Positions 11,677 to 23,541 of a DNA stretch of 64,000 bases are shown piece by piece. A model generated the notes under the pieces. It did no database searches, was not told where the DNA came from, and saw only the letters and a program-made list of their open reading frames with translations. How positions within the stretch are numbered: position 1 is the stretch's first letter; every line of letters begins with the position of its first letter. A program made the translations under genes and the position numbers. This stretch comes from Seiridium cupressi (taxonomy: Eukaryota; Ascomycota; Sordariomycetes; Amphisphaeriales; Sporocadaceae), in assembly GCA_036674765.1 (NCBI GenBank), contig JARVKI010000138.1:1-64000 (forward strand). Direction: 5' to 3'.

Positions 11677-13670
11677 GGAGAGCAAACATGTCCACTTAGT
11701 AATACGTCATTCACTTATGGAATAGTCAGCTCGATTCTTATTCATTACTGAACTAATTTCGAGGAGTGATCAGCAAGACTGTCTCATTCCTTATCAGTTC
11801 AAATGCTTGTCTGGCAACCAGGCCCTCATCTCGCTCCGTCGGTGATTGTAGACATATCAGGAATAGTTTTAAAGCATATATTCTACATTCGTATCGCCTT
11901 CTCTTGTGCGTTTATAAATACTACTCCCGTTCGATTACCTGGCGCATCTCGTAATGGGACGTGGCTCCTTGATAGCCGGTCATGTGGGACAACCCGTAGC
12001 AGAACCCTATAGGGTTATCTATGAACTCTTATCGCTCAAGTCACACAATGCCCTCTTAGAAGGGTTCCTCCAGTAACTTGCAAATACCTACCGAATTATC
12101 TATCAAAATTGCCAGTATAGAATATGTCTTACATAGTTAAGCTTGGCCGCCTTCAGTTCTGTCAGTCGTCACAATAGGCGACAAATATCCAAAATTACTA
12201 CTACAAACTACTTATATGATAACGTATTCAGAACATCGAATATTAAGGGAGTATCTACATGAATTTCAAGCTTAGGATGTGACTATCTGATATGATAACT
12301 CGCTGGTTGCGTCCTATTTCGCCGACTCATACGTTGTTACTGCGGTTGAAGGTCCAACCCTATAAGACGCCGATTGGGGAAATATAGTTGCCACCATTAA
12401 GACGTCAACTTGTTCGACCAATGAACAACTATTCTCGGGTTTAGTCATCAAACCCATGATCAACTAACGCGACGTGCAGATTGGTCGCTGATCTTCGACA
12501 TATGAACTGCTGGGTTGGGAAATCCAACAGGGGAATGCACAATTCGTTTGTACCTGCTCCACTATGAACACGCTATGAACAGGGGTGTGGCCTATCAATT
12601 GACAATCAGTTGGTCGCAAGCACTGAGTCTCAGGCGAACCATGCAGTCAGCATCGGAAGTGCCGCACCCGCTACAGCTTATCTCTATCCCCCTCCACATT
12701 GTACCCCAGAGTAACCCATGGTCTAGTGACACGCTCTGTTAATAGCCTACAGATCCATGCTCTTTCAGCTTCTTCCAGATTGTTTGATGTCAGGCTAACT
12801 CTCTCATATCATCCTCCATAGCGGTCCTAAGTAGATGTAAAAGAGAAAAAAAGGCTTCTGGCGAGGCTGTCTCGGTATCGTTCAATCTTGAGACCTAGAT
12901 AAGGTATTTCAGTCCATGACCGATGTGACGACCCACCCGAGAACCCGTTTCCACGTATCATGCTGTAAAGATTGATATCGAGAATGCTCGATGCCAATTC
13001 TGCGTGCATCGGGTCCCGAAAGCCAGGTGTCGAGGGAGGTATTCGTACGTTAATGTATTTAGTACAATTCGGAGGGTTTGGTGTGGACCCTGGTGCCGAA
13101 AAGCTCTCAATGTGCACCCCGGACGCCGAAAAGCTCTCAACCTGCATATGTTTGAATGGGTGCGTCCGAACCAGGGTTCCGAGAACTCTAGAACACCCAT
13201 GATGCACGATCCGTGGGCACCGCCTTGGAGAGCTCTGATTACGAAATCTAGACTGGATCGCCTCTGATTCCGTGAAGCTTCGATGAGATGACTAAAAGAT
13301 TCATGGTAAATGATCTGAGAGTATGGCTCAATTCATGCAATGGACCTAGCGGTTCAACGTTACAGACTTGCGCCATGAAATGTGCACACCTTGCAAAAGC
13401 TAGTAATGGCGCAAGGAGGGTTCGCATATTTCGTTATCGGCCTTGGCAAATAGTTCTGGGATTAGCCCCACCGACGCACACCCATGGATGCACAGCGGGG
13501 GGTTACAGCATGCCCAGACTTCCTCCCCGCTGATCGTTAGGAGGTATTAATCTTTGATCTCGTCCTATATATTAACCCAAGACGCTGCCCAGAAAAATAA
13601 GAACTTTCCCAGGCCTGCTCGTGGACCCATCCCTCCCATTGCGATTCACTATCCTTAATCGTAGCCCACA
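11677..13670. other. gene-less stretch upstream of the POT transporter
   Basis: No supported gene. A 16-base segment (gccgaaaagctctcaa) is repeated at 13095 and 13125 with a 30-bp period. The right end should contain the promoter of the transporter. Confidence 0.5.
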
Positions 13671-15641
13671 ATGGCCAGTCAACCAGCCCTAGGTGAGCTG
13701 CCAACCACATACTTTCGATAGAATAACGTCTAACATAGGGCATTTATCTAGCTGAGAACGTCGTCGGCCTGACCCTTCAAAAGGTCGTCGAGCCTGATAC
13801 CGACGCAGGTATTTCTCGGGAAAAGGGGCACCATGCCACGATCAACAAGTCCGACGCCGCGCACACTGCTGCCGACGGCTCCCACTTAGAGTCCCAAACC
13901 GGCTCATCTGATGAGAACGCCCGCGCCTTGGACGATGAGGCCTATCCGTCCCCTACGGCGGAAGAGCGTACGACACTTCGCAAAGTGCATGACTCTATCC
14001 CCTGGATATCTTGGACCCTCTGTTTTGTCGAAATGGCTGAGCGTGCTTCTTATTACGGTGTCAAAGCCGCGTTCAACAACTACATGCAGTTTCCACTTCC
14101 TGAAGGTGGCCCCGGTACCGGTGCCATCAATCCAAACAATCCTAATGGTCATGCCGGAGCGCTCAACCTCGGTCTGCAGACGGCTTCTGCTTTGGGTCTC
14201 CTGTTTACGTTTTTTGCCTACATCGTCCCAATTCTTGGTGCGTGGATTGCAGACGTCAAGATTGGACGGTACCAGGCGATTGTTTGGGGTGTCATTATTG
14301 GCGGTGTTGCCCACGTCATCATGGTCGGTGGTGCCGCACCTGCTCTGCTGCAAGCAGGAAAGGGAGTTGCTCCTTTCCTGGTCAGCTTCTTCATTCTGGC
14401 GTTTGGAGCCGGTCTGTTCAAGCCCAATGTTGCCCCGACCGTCATCGACCAGTACAAACACCAGAGAGAGTACACAAGGGTTCTCAAGTCTGGCGAAAAG
14501 GTCCTCGTCGATCCTGAGACAACAGTCAACCATATCATGCTCATCTTCTATGGGTTCGTCAACGTTGGCGCCTTCTTTTCGATTGCTGTGGTGTATATCG
14601 AGAAGTATCATAGCTTTTGGCTAGCCTACCTGGTCCCAGGCATTGTTTATTTCTTGCTGCCAGTCCTGCTCGGCTTCACATACAAAAGGACAGTCAGGAC
14701 CCCTCCTCAAGGTTCTGATTTGACACGGTTTGTCAAAGTCACCTGGGCCGCAATCAAGGCCAGTAAAGGCAACATTTTCTCCAAGAATCTTTGGCACAAC
14801 GTGTCGCCTTCCACACTGGCTGCGAAAGGTACACCGGTCAGCTACACAGACAGAAATGTTGAGGATATAATGCGAACATGGCAAGCCGTCCAGATCTTTC
14901 TCTACGTCCCTGTCTACGTTCTGAACGATGGTGGTGTCGGAAGTGTATCGAGCAACCAGGGTGCCGCCATGACATCGGACGGCGCTCCAAATGACCTCCT
15001 CGGTCACTTCAACCCTTTGGTGATCATCGTGTTCGCTCCATTCATGGCCGAGATAGTCTACCCCTTCCTCAAGCGCAGAGGCATCAAGTTTGGACGAATC
15101 AACCGAATGACCTTTGGATTCATACTTGCGACTCTCTCCTCCGTCATTGGTGCGATCGTGCAATACCGTGTGTATGAAACTAGTCCATGGTATGTCTTCA
15201 TTCAGGCCTCTCCTCCGCCACATAACTAACAATCCCATCAGTGGCTACTCTGCCAGTGACTGTGATGGTGTATCGCCAATCTCCATCTGGTGGCAGGTTC
15301 CAAATGTTGCACTGGGTGCCATGTCCGAAATTTTCGTCAACGTGACCGCGTACGAGCTGGCTTATGCACGATCTCCACCAAACATGAGGTCAACTGTTGT
15401 TGCCATATTCTTGTTCATGACTGCCTTGAGCAGCGCCCTTGGCGAGATTCTAATCCCTGCGATCGCCGATCCGACACTTGTATGGACTTGGGCCGCACCC
15501 GGAATTGCCCTATTCGTCCAGACCGTAATCTTCTGGGTAAGACATCGTTCGATCAACGACGACGAGTTCATGACGCATGATGAGGATTTTGAGCATCCGG
15601 TTACCAACGAGAAAAAGGAGGTCGGAAACCTGGAGAAGTAG
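13671..15641 (+). CDS. proton-dependent oligopeptide transporter (POT/PTR2 family)
   Basis: Three exons, 13671-13692, 13752-15189 and 15242-15641, give 619 residues; all phases agree and no stop interrupts them. Motifs: PWISWTLCFVEMAERASYYG with FNNYMQF near the first helix, ILGAWIADVKIGRYQAIVWG (the ADxxxGRY family signature), FGAGLFKPNVAPTV, FYGFVNVGAFFSIA, and SISIWWQVPN followed by SEIFVNVTAYELAYARSPPNM and FLFMTALSSALGEIL in the C-terminal half. Length and order fit fungal PTR2 proteins, which import di- and tripeptides with protons across the plasma membrane. The first coding exon is only 22 nt; I chose this ATG because MASQPAL joins in phase through a GTGAGC donor. The C-terminus is charged and cytoplasmic. 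Substrate range cannot be read from sequence. This is the clearest intact gene in the left third. Confidence 0.93.
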
Positions 15642-16338
15642 ATACCCATGAATTAATTTGATAGTAAACACGCAGCTCGACTAATAGACCGCACCGTCAC
15701 GTCGAACCTTGGCCTTGTCCTACTCATTAATACCATGATCAGGACAGAAAGAACTCTTGAGGGATTAGCCATAATTGTCACGCGACATGGTAATTTTTTA
15801 CTGCAATTTTGACCGACGCCGGGCCAGTCAATAACCCAGCTAGCAGCATTTGCATTCAGTAATGACAGGCGACCTAATGGATTGGCTTCGTACTACCTAC
15901 GCGTCATGCGCGGTAGGTAAATAGACTTTGGCCCCCAGGTTTGGTATTTTACACAGTATATAGAGTGTCATACAGCGAAGCCTCAATGACTCTCCGAGTT
16001 GTGACAATATTAAAGCCAATAAGGGCTATATACTGAGGAGTAATATCCTTATTAACTCGTTTACTTAGGAGTTAGGGCAAACACGTGTCACTCTCGAGAT
16101 CCATACCAGTCTATGAAAAACACGTCATGGCCGCGAAGCGACCAACCTAATGCGATGCGGTCCCACGCGTACACCATCAATCGAAAGCCAAACCACAGTA
16201 TTTAGGTCGGAAGGTTACTCGTGGCAGCATGATTGAGTATGTTTGTGATTGGCATTGATGATATCAACCTACAAGATCCGCATGTGTATACCAATTCCCA
16301 CTGTGACGAAAGATTGCGCATCGCGTCGTGGGCTTCAA
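15642..16338. other. intergenic, between convergent genes
   Basis: It separates the 3' ends of the POT transporter (+) and the PNGase A-like gene (-). No coding frame or clear repeat seen. Confidence 0.6.
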
Positions 16339-18180
16339 TCATAACTCGGGCTTCCCTTCCACGTATGGCAGCGGTTCAGTGCTCGGGACTGCAATGGTAT
16401 TCCAGCCGCTCTTGTTATCGACCCATGCATTATCCAGCTCTTGAAGGTACTGCGCAAACTCGGTGACACCGGCCTCAGTACCTGGAGCGCCCGAGAACGA
16501 TAGCCAAGCCGCCCCATCGCAAGTGTTATTGTCTCCGGTCCCCTCCACTATGGTATCGTTCCAGTAGTACATACTGGTCACATTCTGACGTGTCGCGTGG
16601 ATCTCCTCTCCAACGATCAGACCCGACATAAAAGGCAGCAGTAAAATACCGTCTGCGAGCAAGCTTCGATCAACCATGCAGAAAACAGAGCCCGGATTAG
16701 TTACAGCACCATCCGCGGACACATCGTACGAGCTGTACAGGTTGAGGGGATACTGATAGTTGGAAACGATGTTGGAAACAGCGCCGGAGTAGTTGCCTTG
16801 CGTGATCATGGACGTTGACTGATTGAGGGCCTCATTGGTCAAGTTTTGAATGCTAAGGAAGCGGATGTTCTGGTCCCAAGACACCGTCACATTGCCGTAG
16901 GTAGTCTCAAGCGTCGAGCTGATGGAGAGTCTTCTCCCTGCCGCAAGCGAGAACCAGAATGAAGCATTGGTGACAGTACCATTATCCGAGGTTGTAGTAC
17001 CAAGGACAGGAAGGTATTCAAAGTCCGGCGCTGGTGTTGAAATGGTAATCGCACCGGCTTTGATCTGGTCGACAGTCTCGTCGAGCCACACGAAGATGGA
17101 GCCCGCGACATACCAGTTGGACCCTACAGTCCCGATCTTATCCTCCGCATAATCGTCGAAACTGACGACCTTTAGCTGAAACTCATGCTGTTGACCATCA
17201 CACAAGATCGACAGCCACGGCGTGATGTCGATCTCGAAAGTCGGCATGTCGTACGTATCGATGCCGACAATCGGTCGCCAAGCTCCGGGATCTACCCCAC
17301 CACTGAACAAGATCGGAAATGGCCACTCCACTCCAGCCAGTTGACCATCAATGAGCAGTTGAACCTCGCGAAACTGGCCATATCCACTCAAAGTTCCCAG
17401 AGGACTAGGAAATGTATTCGTGTAATCATTGGGCACGTTTGTGAACCAGAACTCTTCGGCGCCATTGCCACTGGCGATGATTGAAACCACTGCTTGCTTG
17501 ATATTCCGTGGTAGCGTAAGATTGACGTTCCCGCTGTCGTCTGGAAGAGAGAATACAGACGTCGTATTCTCTGCTGATGCTAACTTCGAGATCGGGTAAA
17601 TCTTCTCAGCGGGGGTGAAGCCGGCCAAGTAGACATCATTGAAGTAGAGAGCTTCAATTGTGATATTGTAAGCTCCGGTATAGAGATCTCCCTGGATGAC
17701 GTTATCCAAGCTGAAGATCAGCTTCTGCTCCACCGAGAAGAGCGAGTGGAAAATTGAGACATCCTTTTGATACGACCAGTGGATGCCCGATCGAATTGGC
17801 ATGGCCGTACTTGTCCGCCAGATCTCATTGTCGCCTAGATACAGCAGTGCGAGCCTATCGTATTGCCGGCCATCGGAAGTGACGGAGAGGTTGAGGATGG
17901 TTGTCGTGAAGGTGCAGTTGCCGGGCGGGCTGTAGCCGCCCACAAAGGGAACCCCATAACTGTTCTCAAAGACATGTTCCACGATGATTTGGCGGCAAGC
18001 CGGATTCTCCAAGCTCTTGCGAGGTGGGACATAGGGTTGGATCACCTCAAGAAGTCCATCAGCGGTCTCGTTGGTGTAGGCGCTGTGAAATTGCCGCTGA
18101 GGAATGTTCCTGCCACTGCGAACTTGATCAAGAGCTCGCGCCCCAGCGACTAGAAGGAGGAAAATAACAGTTGACAACAT
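16339..18180 (-). CDS. secreted PNGase A-like peptide-N4-(N-acetyl-beta-glucosaminyl)asparagine amidase
   Basis: A single uninterrupted exon. The frame extends upstream, but the Met at 18180 is preferred because it opens a signal peptide (MLSTVIFLLLVAGARALDQV), giving 613 residues. Family landmarks are VFENSYGVPFVGGYSPPGNC (residues about 70-89), TSDGRQYDRLALLYLGDNEIWRTST (101-125), YTGAYNITIEALYFND and the C-terminal SGWNTIAVPSTEPLPYVEG. There are many N-glycosylation sequons. Plant PNGase A removes N-glycans from glycopeptides; many fungal relatives of this length are annotated the same way without proven activity. The 3' end converges with the POT gene. No disabling change seen. Confidence 0.9.
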   Translation of the reverse strand: MLSTVIFLLLVAGARALDQVRSGRNIPQRQFHSAYTNETADGLLEVIQPYVPPRKSLENPACRQIIVEHVFENSYGVPFVGGYSPPGNCTFTTTILNLSVTSDGRQYDRLALLYLGDNEIWRTSTAMPIRSGIHWSYQKDVSIFHSLFSVEQKLIFSLDNVIQGDLYTGAYNITIEALYFNDVYLAGFTPAEKIYPISKLASAENTTSVFSLPDDSGNVNLTLPRNIKQAVVSIIASGNGAEEFWFTNVPNDYTNTFPSPLGTLSGYGQFREVQLLIDGQLAGVEWPFPILFSGGVDPGAWRPIVGIDTYDMPTFEIDITPWLSILCDGQQHEFQLKVVSFDDYAEDKIGTVGSNWYVAGSIFVWLDETVDQIKAGAITISTPAPDFEYLPVLGTTTSDNGTVTNASFWFSLAAGRRLSISSTLETTYGNVTVSWDQNIRFLSIQNLTNEALNQSTSMITQGNYSGAVSNIVSNYQYPLNLYSSYDVSADGAVTNPGSVFCMVDRSLLADGILLLPFMSGLIVGEEIHATRQNVTSMYYWNDTIVEGTGDNNTCDGAAWLSFSGAPGTEAGVTEFAQYLQELDNAWVDNKSGWNTIAVPSTEPLPYVEGKPEL

Positions 18181-18844
18181 CTTGATTGACGATGCCCAGA
18201 GAAGTCGGCGGGTTCGCAGAGGTACAAGCCAGGACGAGCAAGGATCGAAATACAGACCGAGAAACCCCACTTCGTTGTTATCGAGACCCTGGTGGTACAT
18301 ACTTCGTCATTTCGGAGCTCACCTACCGGCCAATTGCGGGTCAATGCAAGGCACGGATCTTTTTGAGAAGGATAAAGCCGTCGGTTCTGGTTAGGTCCCG
18401 AGGCAGTGGATTCGACCGCGTTGTTTTGGTGCCCCTTCGTCCACCAGCATCCGACTTGACTAGCTTGCGATAGGAAGGTGAGCAGAGAGTTGTCGCAACT
18501 GGTGACAAGTGTTTTGATTGGCTGCACGATGCCGTTAAAGCGGGCCTGGTATACAGGTCTCCAAATGTGGCGTACCTACATCCGGTGATAATCATGCTTT
18601 AAGCTCGTTGGAAATCATTGCGGGGCATGATAAGATAGTTGAATTTATACCGCTGTGATACAGGCTCAAACCTATTTATGCAAGTACCACACTTTTACGC
18701 CATCCGACACGGGTGGGCAATGAGCAGGGATTTCTTAAAGGGAGAATGTACCAAGGAAAGCCTAAAGGCAGCCCTCCGAAGCTGAGAACGAGTCGGGGTA
18801 TTTGCATGGTTCCCTCTACAGGCTTGAATCCCTTCCAGGCTCAA
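18181..18844. other. upstream region of the PNGase A-like gene
   Basis: It probably holds the promoter of the minus-strand gene at 18180. No other feature supported. Confidence 0.5.
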
Positions 18845-19810
18845 AGTCCTTACGGTGATAACCTCTCCGACTAAACACCGGGTCTAGTCCATCATGGACT
18901 GCACTGAAGTCATCCCGCAGCTGGAACTCCTTTGGATGATCTCCTGCCATCCCATCGTCCAAGTAGACCACCACAAGTAAGGTCACCAGGCGCTACCTCG
19001 AAATCAAAGTACCATAGCGTCTTCGCAGCCACTATACTGGACTCCAGATAAGCCATGGCCTTGCCGGCACCCCCATGCGCCCCGACCAAACAGGCCGCGA
19101 ACGCGCTTTGCCTTCTGCGACCCTTCGCTGTCATCGACAAGCCAGCGTTCGCGGCAGAAGGCGAATGGTTCTGGGAAGTAGTTCTCGTTGTGGTCGAGTG
19201 AAAAGTTTTTGACGCCAACCTGAGTGCCGCGCGTAATGACATGTCCGTCGACCGCGAAGGGTGCCTTTGTTTTCTCATCTTTGGCAAGCTCGCCAGAGCG
19301 TCCCTGACACTGGCGAAGATATACCTAAAGCTTCGTCGATACATATCCATAGACATCGGCAGCCTGCTAGCTTTGGGGCTCTTTATCTCTGCAACATGAA
19401 TGAACGTGTTGCGGACCTCGTCAGACAGTGTGCGTAGGCTTCTGTATCATGTGAGAATTAGAGGAACAAGGTACTGAGAGTAGTCGATATAGTATCCCCT
19501 CCTTCCCACACCATTTCCGGCTACCATGAGCAGATGAACGTGCGATTTTGTGGTTCTCTCATTGCTGTAGATATCTGGTCTCGTCAGCGATAGGCCGAGA
19601 TATATACCTCTGACTTCTTAGGGATTTGCCTTGCAGAGCCTCTAACGAGTTGAAGACCAGACTGTTTGGGCTGTGTCTCATTAATCGGCCATATGTTCCA
19701 AGGTCCTGGTAGATGGCCAAATGAAGACGTATCGATAGAGCGTAGAACCCGCTATACCACTCGTAAACTTGACGACTACTGGACGGCAATAGTGCCGTAA
19801 TGGGTGAAGG
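18845..19810 (-). pseudogene. cytochrome P450, internally deleted and frameshifted
   Basis: Read on the minus strand from about 19810: an N-terminal P450 piece (VYEWYSGFYALSIRLHLAIYQDLGTYG, then LMRHSPNSLVFNSLEAL; proline- and YG-type landmarks), then at about 19460 a jump to the I-helix/K-helix side (LSDEVRNTFIHVAEI, then CIDEALGISSPVSGTLWRA in another frame), then the heme region LVGAHGGAGKAMAYLESS and AAKTLWYFDFEVAPGD, and the tail KEFQLRDDFSAVHDG near 18900. About 200-250 residues between the N-terminal piece and the K-helix are missing. At least two frameshifts are present. The axial heme Cys expected in GxRxCxG is replaced by Gly and the Arg by His. Not functional. Probably once a fungal secondary-metabolism or detoxification P450, but the subfamily cannot be fixed. 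Confidence 0.85.
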
Positions 19811-20399
19811 AGTATGCGAGATCTTGAGTATGAAGAGATGCCATGTATATCAGAAACTATAGACTAGCACTATACGAGAAGATGCATATGAGGTTAGTAT
19901 TGACAAGACATACGTTGTCATGAAAATGGTATCGAGCTCCTTAGCAGCAATGGTGAGTCTTTGCTAATTGATTAGGTTGGGGGTGCACTATTAATAATCA
20001 GAAGAAATTAACACTGCAAAAGGGAAAGTCCGGCCTCCCTATCTGGTAAGTCGAAATACAAATGACCGACATCAACCGCTGACTTCCATTTTCATCCAAC
20101 CAATGATCAACGGCTTATTCCTTGCGCCTCGGTCCGTCAGGTCGCGATGATATCCCTTGCATGACCTGTCCTTCAGATATATCCACACGATCCAAGCCAG
20201 AACTATCAAATTTCGCTGAGGACATGATCAATTCTAGTCCCAGAAGCGATTACAGTAGTGATTCAGAGTGCAGCCGCCTCAACCCACCCTTCCCATTGCC
20301 CATATCAGCTTCCACTACCTCCGTACATATGCAAAGCTCAACATTCATAAATTCGCCCTTCCCATTTCTATCTTAGTCCTACTCTCGATAGTACGCATT
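19811..20399. other. gene-less stretch
   Basis: It lies between the P450 relic and the GMC stub. It may include the former promoter of the GMC gene; nothing else recognised. Confidence 0.5.
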
Positions 20400-20465
20400 A
20401 TGGCTCCCCAACAGTCACCTGATTTCATCATCGTTGGCGGTGGCACGTCCAGCCTACTGTCTATG
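20400..20465 (+). pseudogene. N-terminal stub of a GMC-type FAD oxidoreductase
   Basis: The ATG at 20400 starts MAPQQSPDFIIVGGGTSSLL, which is the N-terminal FAD-binding beta-alpha-beta start of glucose-methanol-choline oxidoreductases (DFIIVGGGTSG..L). Similarity stops abruptly after about 20 residues; the frame then reads SMKVRQF and ends. The expected 550-600 further residues are absent, because the 3' end of the DUF3176 gene on the other strand begins at once. This marks a deletion or rearrangement breakpoint near 20460. Confidence 0.7.
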
Positions 20466-20469
20466 AAAG

Positions 20470-22550
20470 TCAGACAGTTTTGATGGGTTTCTCTTTTCTT
20501 CTGAACGACAGCCTCATTTTTGAGTCCACCTCGAGTTGCTCATTCAGCTTTTCAGCCAGGCCTTCAAACTGTGTCTGAGTCAACCTACGGGTTTGACTCA
20601 CATCCAGCTCTTCGTCTGTCCACCCGTCTAACCGCGACGCAAGGTACGCAATGACGCTTGTCTTGAGTAGTGGATGGTTGTGAGATATTGCGATTGAGAT
20701 AACAAGCAAGACGGCCGCCAACAATACCTCTGTCAAAGGTAGGATCATCCATGGCCATCTCACGTGGATATATGTTTCCGCGAAGGAGGCCGTTCCTTGC
20801 ACAGCCGTGGCGTTATAGCTATCACCCAGCAAGTCGCTGCGCATCAAGTTGCTGATGGTTGTGCTAACGTTGTGAAACGCAGCCGCGGTATCGCCCATAT
20901 AATATGTGTACCCCAGCTGGAGCGTCTCGCCGTACTCTTTGGCCGGTCGGTAGATATCGTGGTAAATGGTAAAAGTGAACAGGTACTTGAGATAAAGCGG
21001 CAAAGATTCGACAGCCATGCGAGAGATGTTGTAGGTCTCTCCTGTTGAGTTCAGTCTATACGTAAAATAGGTTGTTTTCATGCTATTTCCAGTATCACCC
21101 ACAGCAACAGTCAACCCTTGGGTCCCAATACGTTTTGAGGTCATGTATCCAGCATCCATCCCACGTGGAGAAGCCGTAACGTTATGAAATGTCTGAACGC
21201 ACCAGTCTAGCGTACCTAGACCAATATCTGTCGCCGGTGGTTCTTCCTTTCCGTCATCAGTATATATAGTGTATCCGTAGGTGAAAGTTTTGATAGCCAT
21301 AAATGTGCCAAGTGATGCAGGCATCGTTTCGGGGTCCCTGGTATCGTTACATGCTGACTGGAATACCATGGCACGCCCTACACCGTTGTTCTCGGGATCC
21401 CAGTGCATCTCCATGGTCATAGGAAGACCATCGCCATCTGGAGGGTTTGGTGTCGTATAGATACAGTTCATACCTGTGGATGTCGTATTGGTACGACATG
21501 AAGGCGTGACTAGTTCAGTTATGTTTTTAAATTCTGTGCAGACTCCTAACGTTGTGAATTGATCCCATTTGCATTCCGTCGCAGGCTCGGGGCAGTTGAA
21601 ATATAAGTTGGGTAGTGAGCCACTAGCTCCGGTAACTATAGCGGCTTGTACCGAGAGAAGATCAACATTGGGCAGCCAAACACTGTCTGGGATCATCGAG
21701 AGTTAGCAGAAAGAGCTTAGAATGAGATATCCCGAGGCTCACTGTGAAAGGGCTCCTAAATGAATCCCTTTGAAAAATAGCTATTCGCCACGCCAACCTC
21801 TATTGTTGTATTGACTAGTGGCGTCTCTTTCAGAGAAAAACTCAGAACCTGTTGAGCGGCAGCATCGATTCCAAAAGCAAAGATGATCACAAAGGCAAAG
21901 CCTAGTGCGACGAAGACCTGAGGACTGGAGCACAGGCGGCAAAGGAGCAATGCCGAGCCCCATGGACCTCTGCTTGCCTCATCAAAGAGTTGAAGATCGG
22001 CGAGTGTCCTAGGCTGAAGAAGAAAGTGTCTCCATTTCAGCTGACTGATACACGCAGCTGCCGGCACCATCAGTGCGGCTTTACCGACGGTGGTGAGTAT
22101 GGCAATGACAGAGTTTGGTTGAATGGGTAGCCACCAGCTTTGGAGGGGAATGTTATTCATTTTTGTGAAAAGAACCATGAAGGCACTCATGCACGCAATA
22201 CTCAAGATCATGGCTGTAACCTCCCACCACCACCACCAAGTGACGAGCTTATCGTTCATATCGGAGCTGCTCGCTGTACCATCCGATCCTGTGCTGGAAC
22301 GGGCATTCGGAATGACATGCGGTATGGACATGTTGGAGTTAGTCGCTGTGCCTCCGTCTCCGCCTTGATCTGGCGGGATGTCTAGAAAGTATTCGTAGGA
22401 CGTGTTTATCTGCTGGTGCACAATCGGAGTCTCATATAGATGTGGTTCTTCTATAGGGGATAACTCTGGACCATCCGGCGGGTGCATTCCACTGGGACTG
22501 TTTGAGGAAACAGGTAGAGGATAACGTATTATCTGTACGCATTGATGCAC
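20470..22550 (-). pseudogene. DUF3176-family membrane protein with one in-frame TAG
   Basis: Two exons on the minus strand, 22550-21743 and 21686-20470, joined by a 56-bp intron with a GTGAGC donor; the sum is exactly 675 codons. Exon 1 has an acidic N-terminus, five consecutive Trp followed by Glu and the first TM segments, then KAALMVPAAACISQLKW and FDEASRGPWGSALLL, all characteristic of DUF3176. Exon 2 is the extracellular Cys- and sequon-rich part (CPEPATECKWDQFTTLGVC), a final TM (WMILPLTEVLLAAVLLVISIAI) and a cytoplasmic tail. Codon 265 is TAG (21756-21758), 13 bases before the donor; CAG-to-TAG would explain it. The start could also be Met22 (22487). Function of the family is unknown. 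It may be a recent pseudogene, since the rest is clean. Confidence 0.8.
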
Positions 22551-23541
22551 TGTCAGTCATTTTTGAAGTGCTGATCAGAAACCGTGGGCATTCCTAAAGT
22601 ATTGTAACTCGGAAATTTGCTCTAGCATACTTCGAACTCGTAAATAAGAGAGACTATTTAAAGTTTTTGGTTCTATATCTTCACCGAAAGATTAGCAGCA
22701 TTAGCCAGAGGCACAGTTCCAAAGTGCATGCATCAATTCCATGCTGAAACAATGTACATTTCGGTGATTGGATAACAATTGCTAGCCCCAGTACGCATTG
22801 TTATACGAAACGAGGTACGGCTGCGATGGTGACGATCTCAATGACAGGCTGTGCACAATGTAGCCTTGCGATTGGATGGGGGCCGTGTTTACGGCCCGGC
22901 TGATACATGTAAGCCCCAACTGGTGGGCACAAACTGGGCGAAAAGTCCCCCAAGTACGATGTAGTTAGTTACCTTAGTCTAGAAGGCAGACATGTCAAGC
23001 TTCGTTGCACTCTAGAAGGAAGGCCCGAGCAGTCCCACACACCTAGGCAATGGCCGTTGAAGGCCGAGCAGAGTTACAAATCAGTTTTTGGTTCCCAAAT
23101 TCCGTGTTTGATCGATTTGAATCGGGTCTGTAAAGCCATTCAGGTTTACATTGCAGTTGCATTGTGAGACTAAATAAATGCCTTTAAGAAACTGAATGGC
23201 TTGCAGGGCCGACCAATAATCGCGGGCTTCAGCGGCACATTTTACTTGTCCCTTTGCTAGACGTCAGCGATGCGGGGTTACAGCAGCAGCGGCACTGCCA
23301 GTAGGATTAATTTCTGCCTACATTGTATGCACTCCGTTTCGCCAAATCGATGACGTTTCTCCTGGTCTGGAGCAATTCCCGATCATGTGAAATTTGTTGT
23401 CTGCCCAAGCTCTGTGTCGCAAACCTGCTTCCTAGATAACGTGGCTTCCCTAGCTGATCTGAGAAGGCTGAGCGGGCACTAAGCGTCCTTGTCATACATG
23501 TGGCGTCCCGTGTTCTTGCTGACCTTGGCATACCTAGGGCC
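22551..23541. other. intergenic, between divergent genes
   Basis: It holds the putative promoters of the DUF3176 gene (-) and the Zn2Cys6 gene (+). No coding similarity seen. Confidence 0.5.

Noticed and set aside
13095..13140. A repeat-containing peptide precursor (RiPP-like) encoded by the 30-bp repeat
   Set aside because: Only two copies, no signal peptide and no processing sites in regular spacing.
14218..15238. Long minus-strand frames opposite the POT transporter
   Set aside because: They are shadows of a strongly biased coding sequence on the + strand and have no protein motifs.
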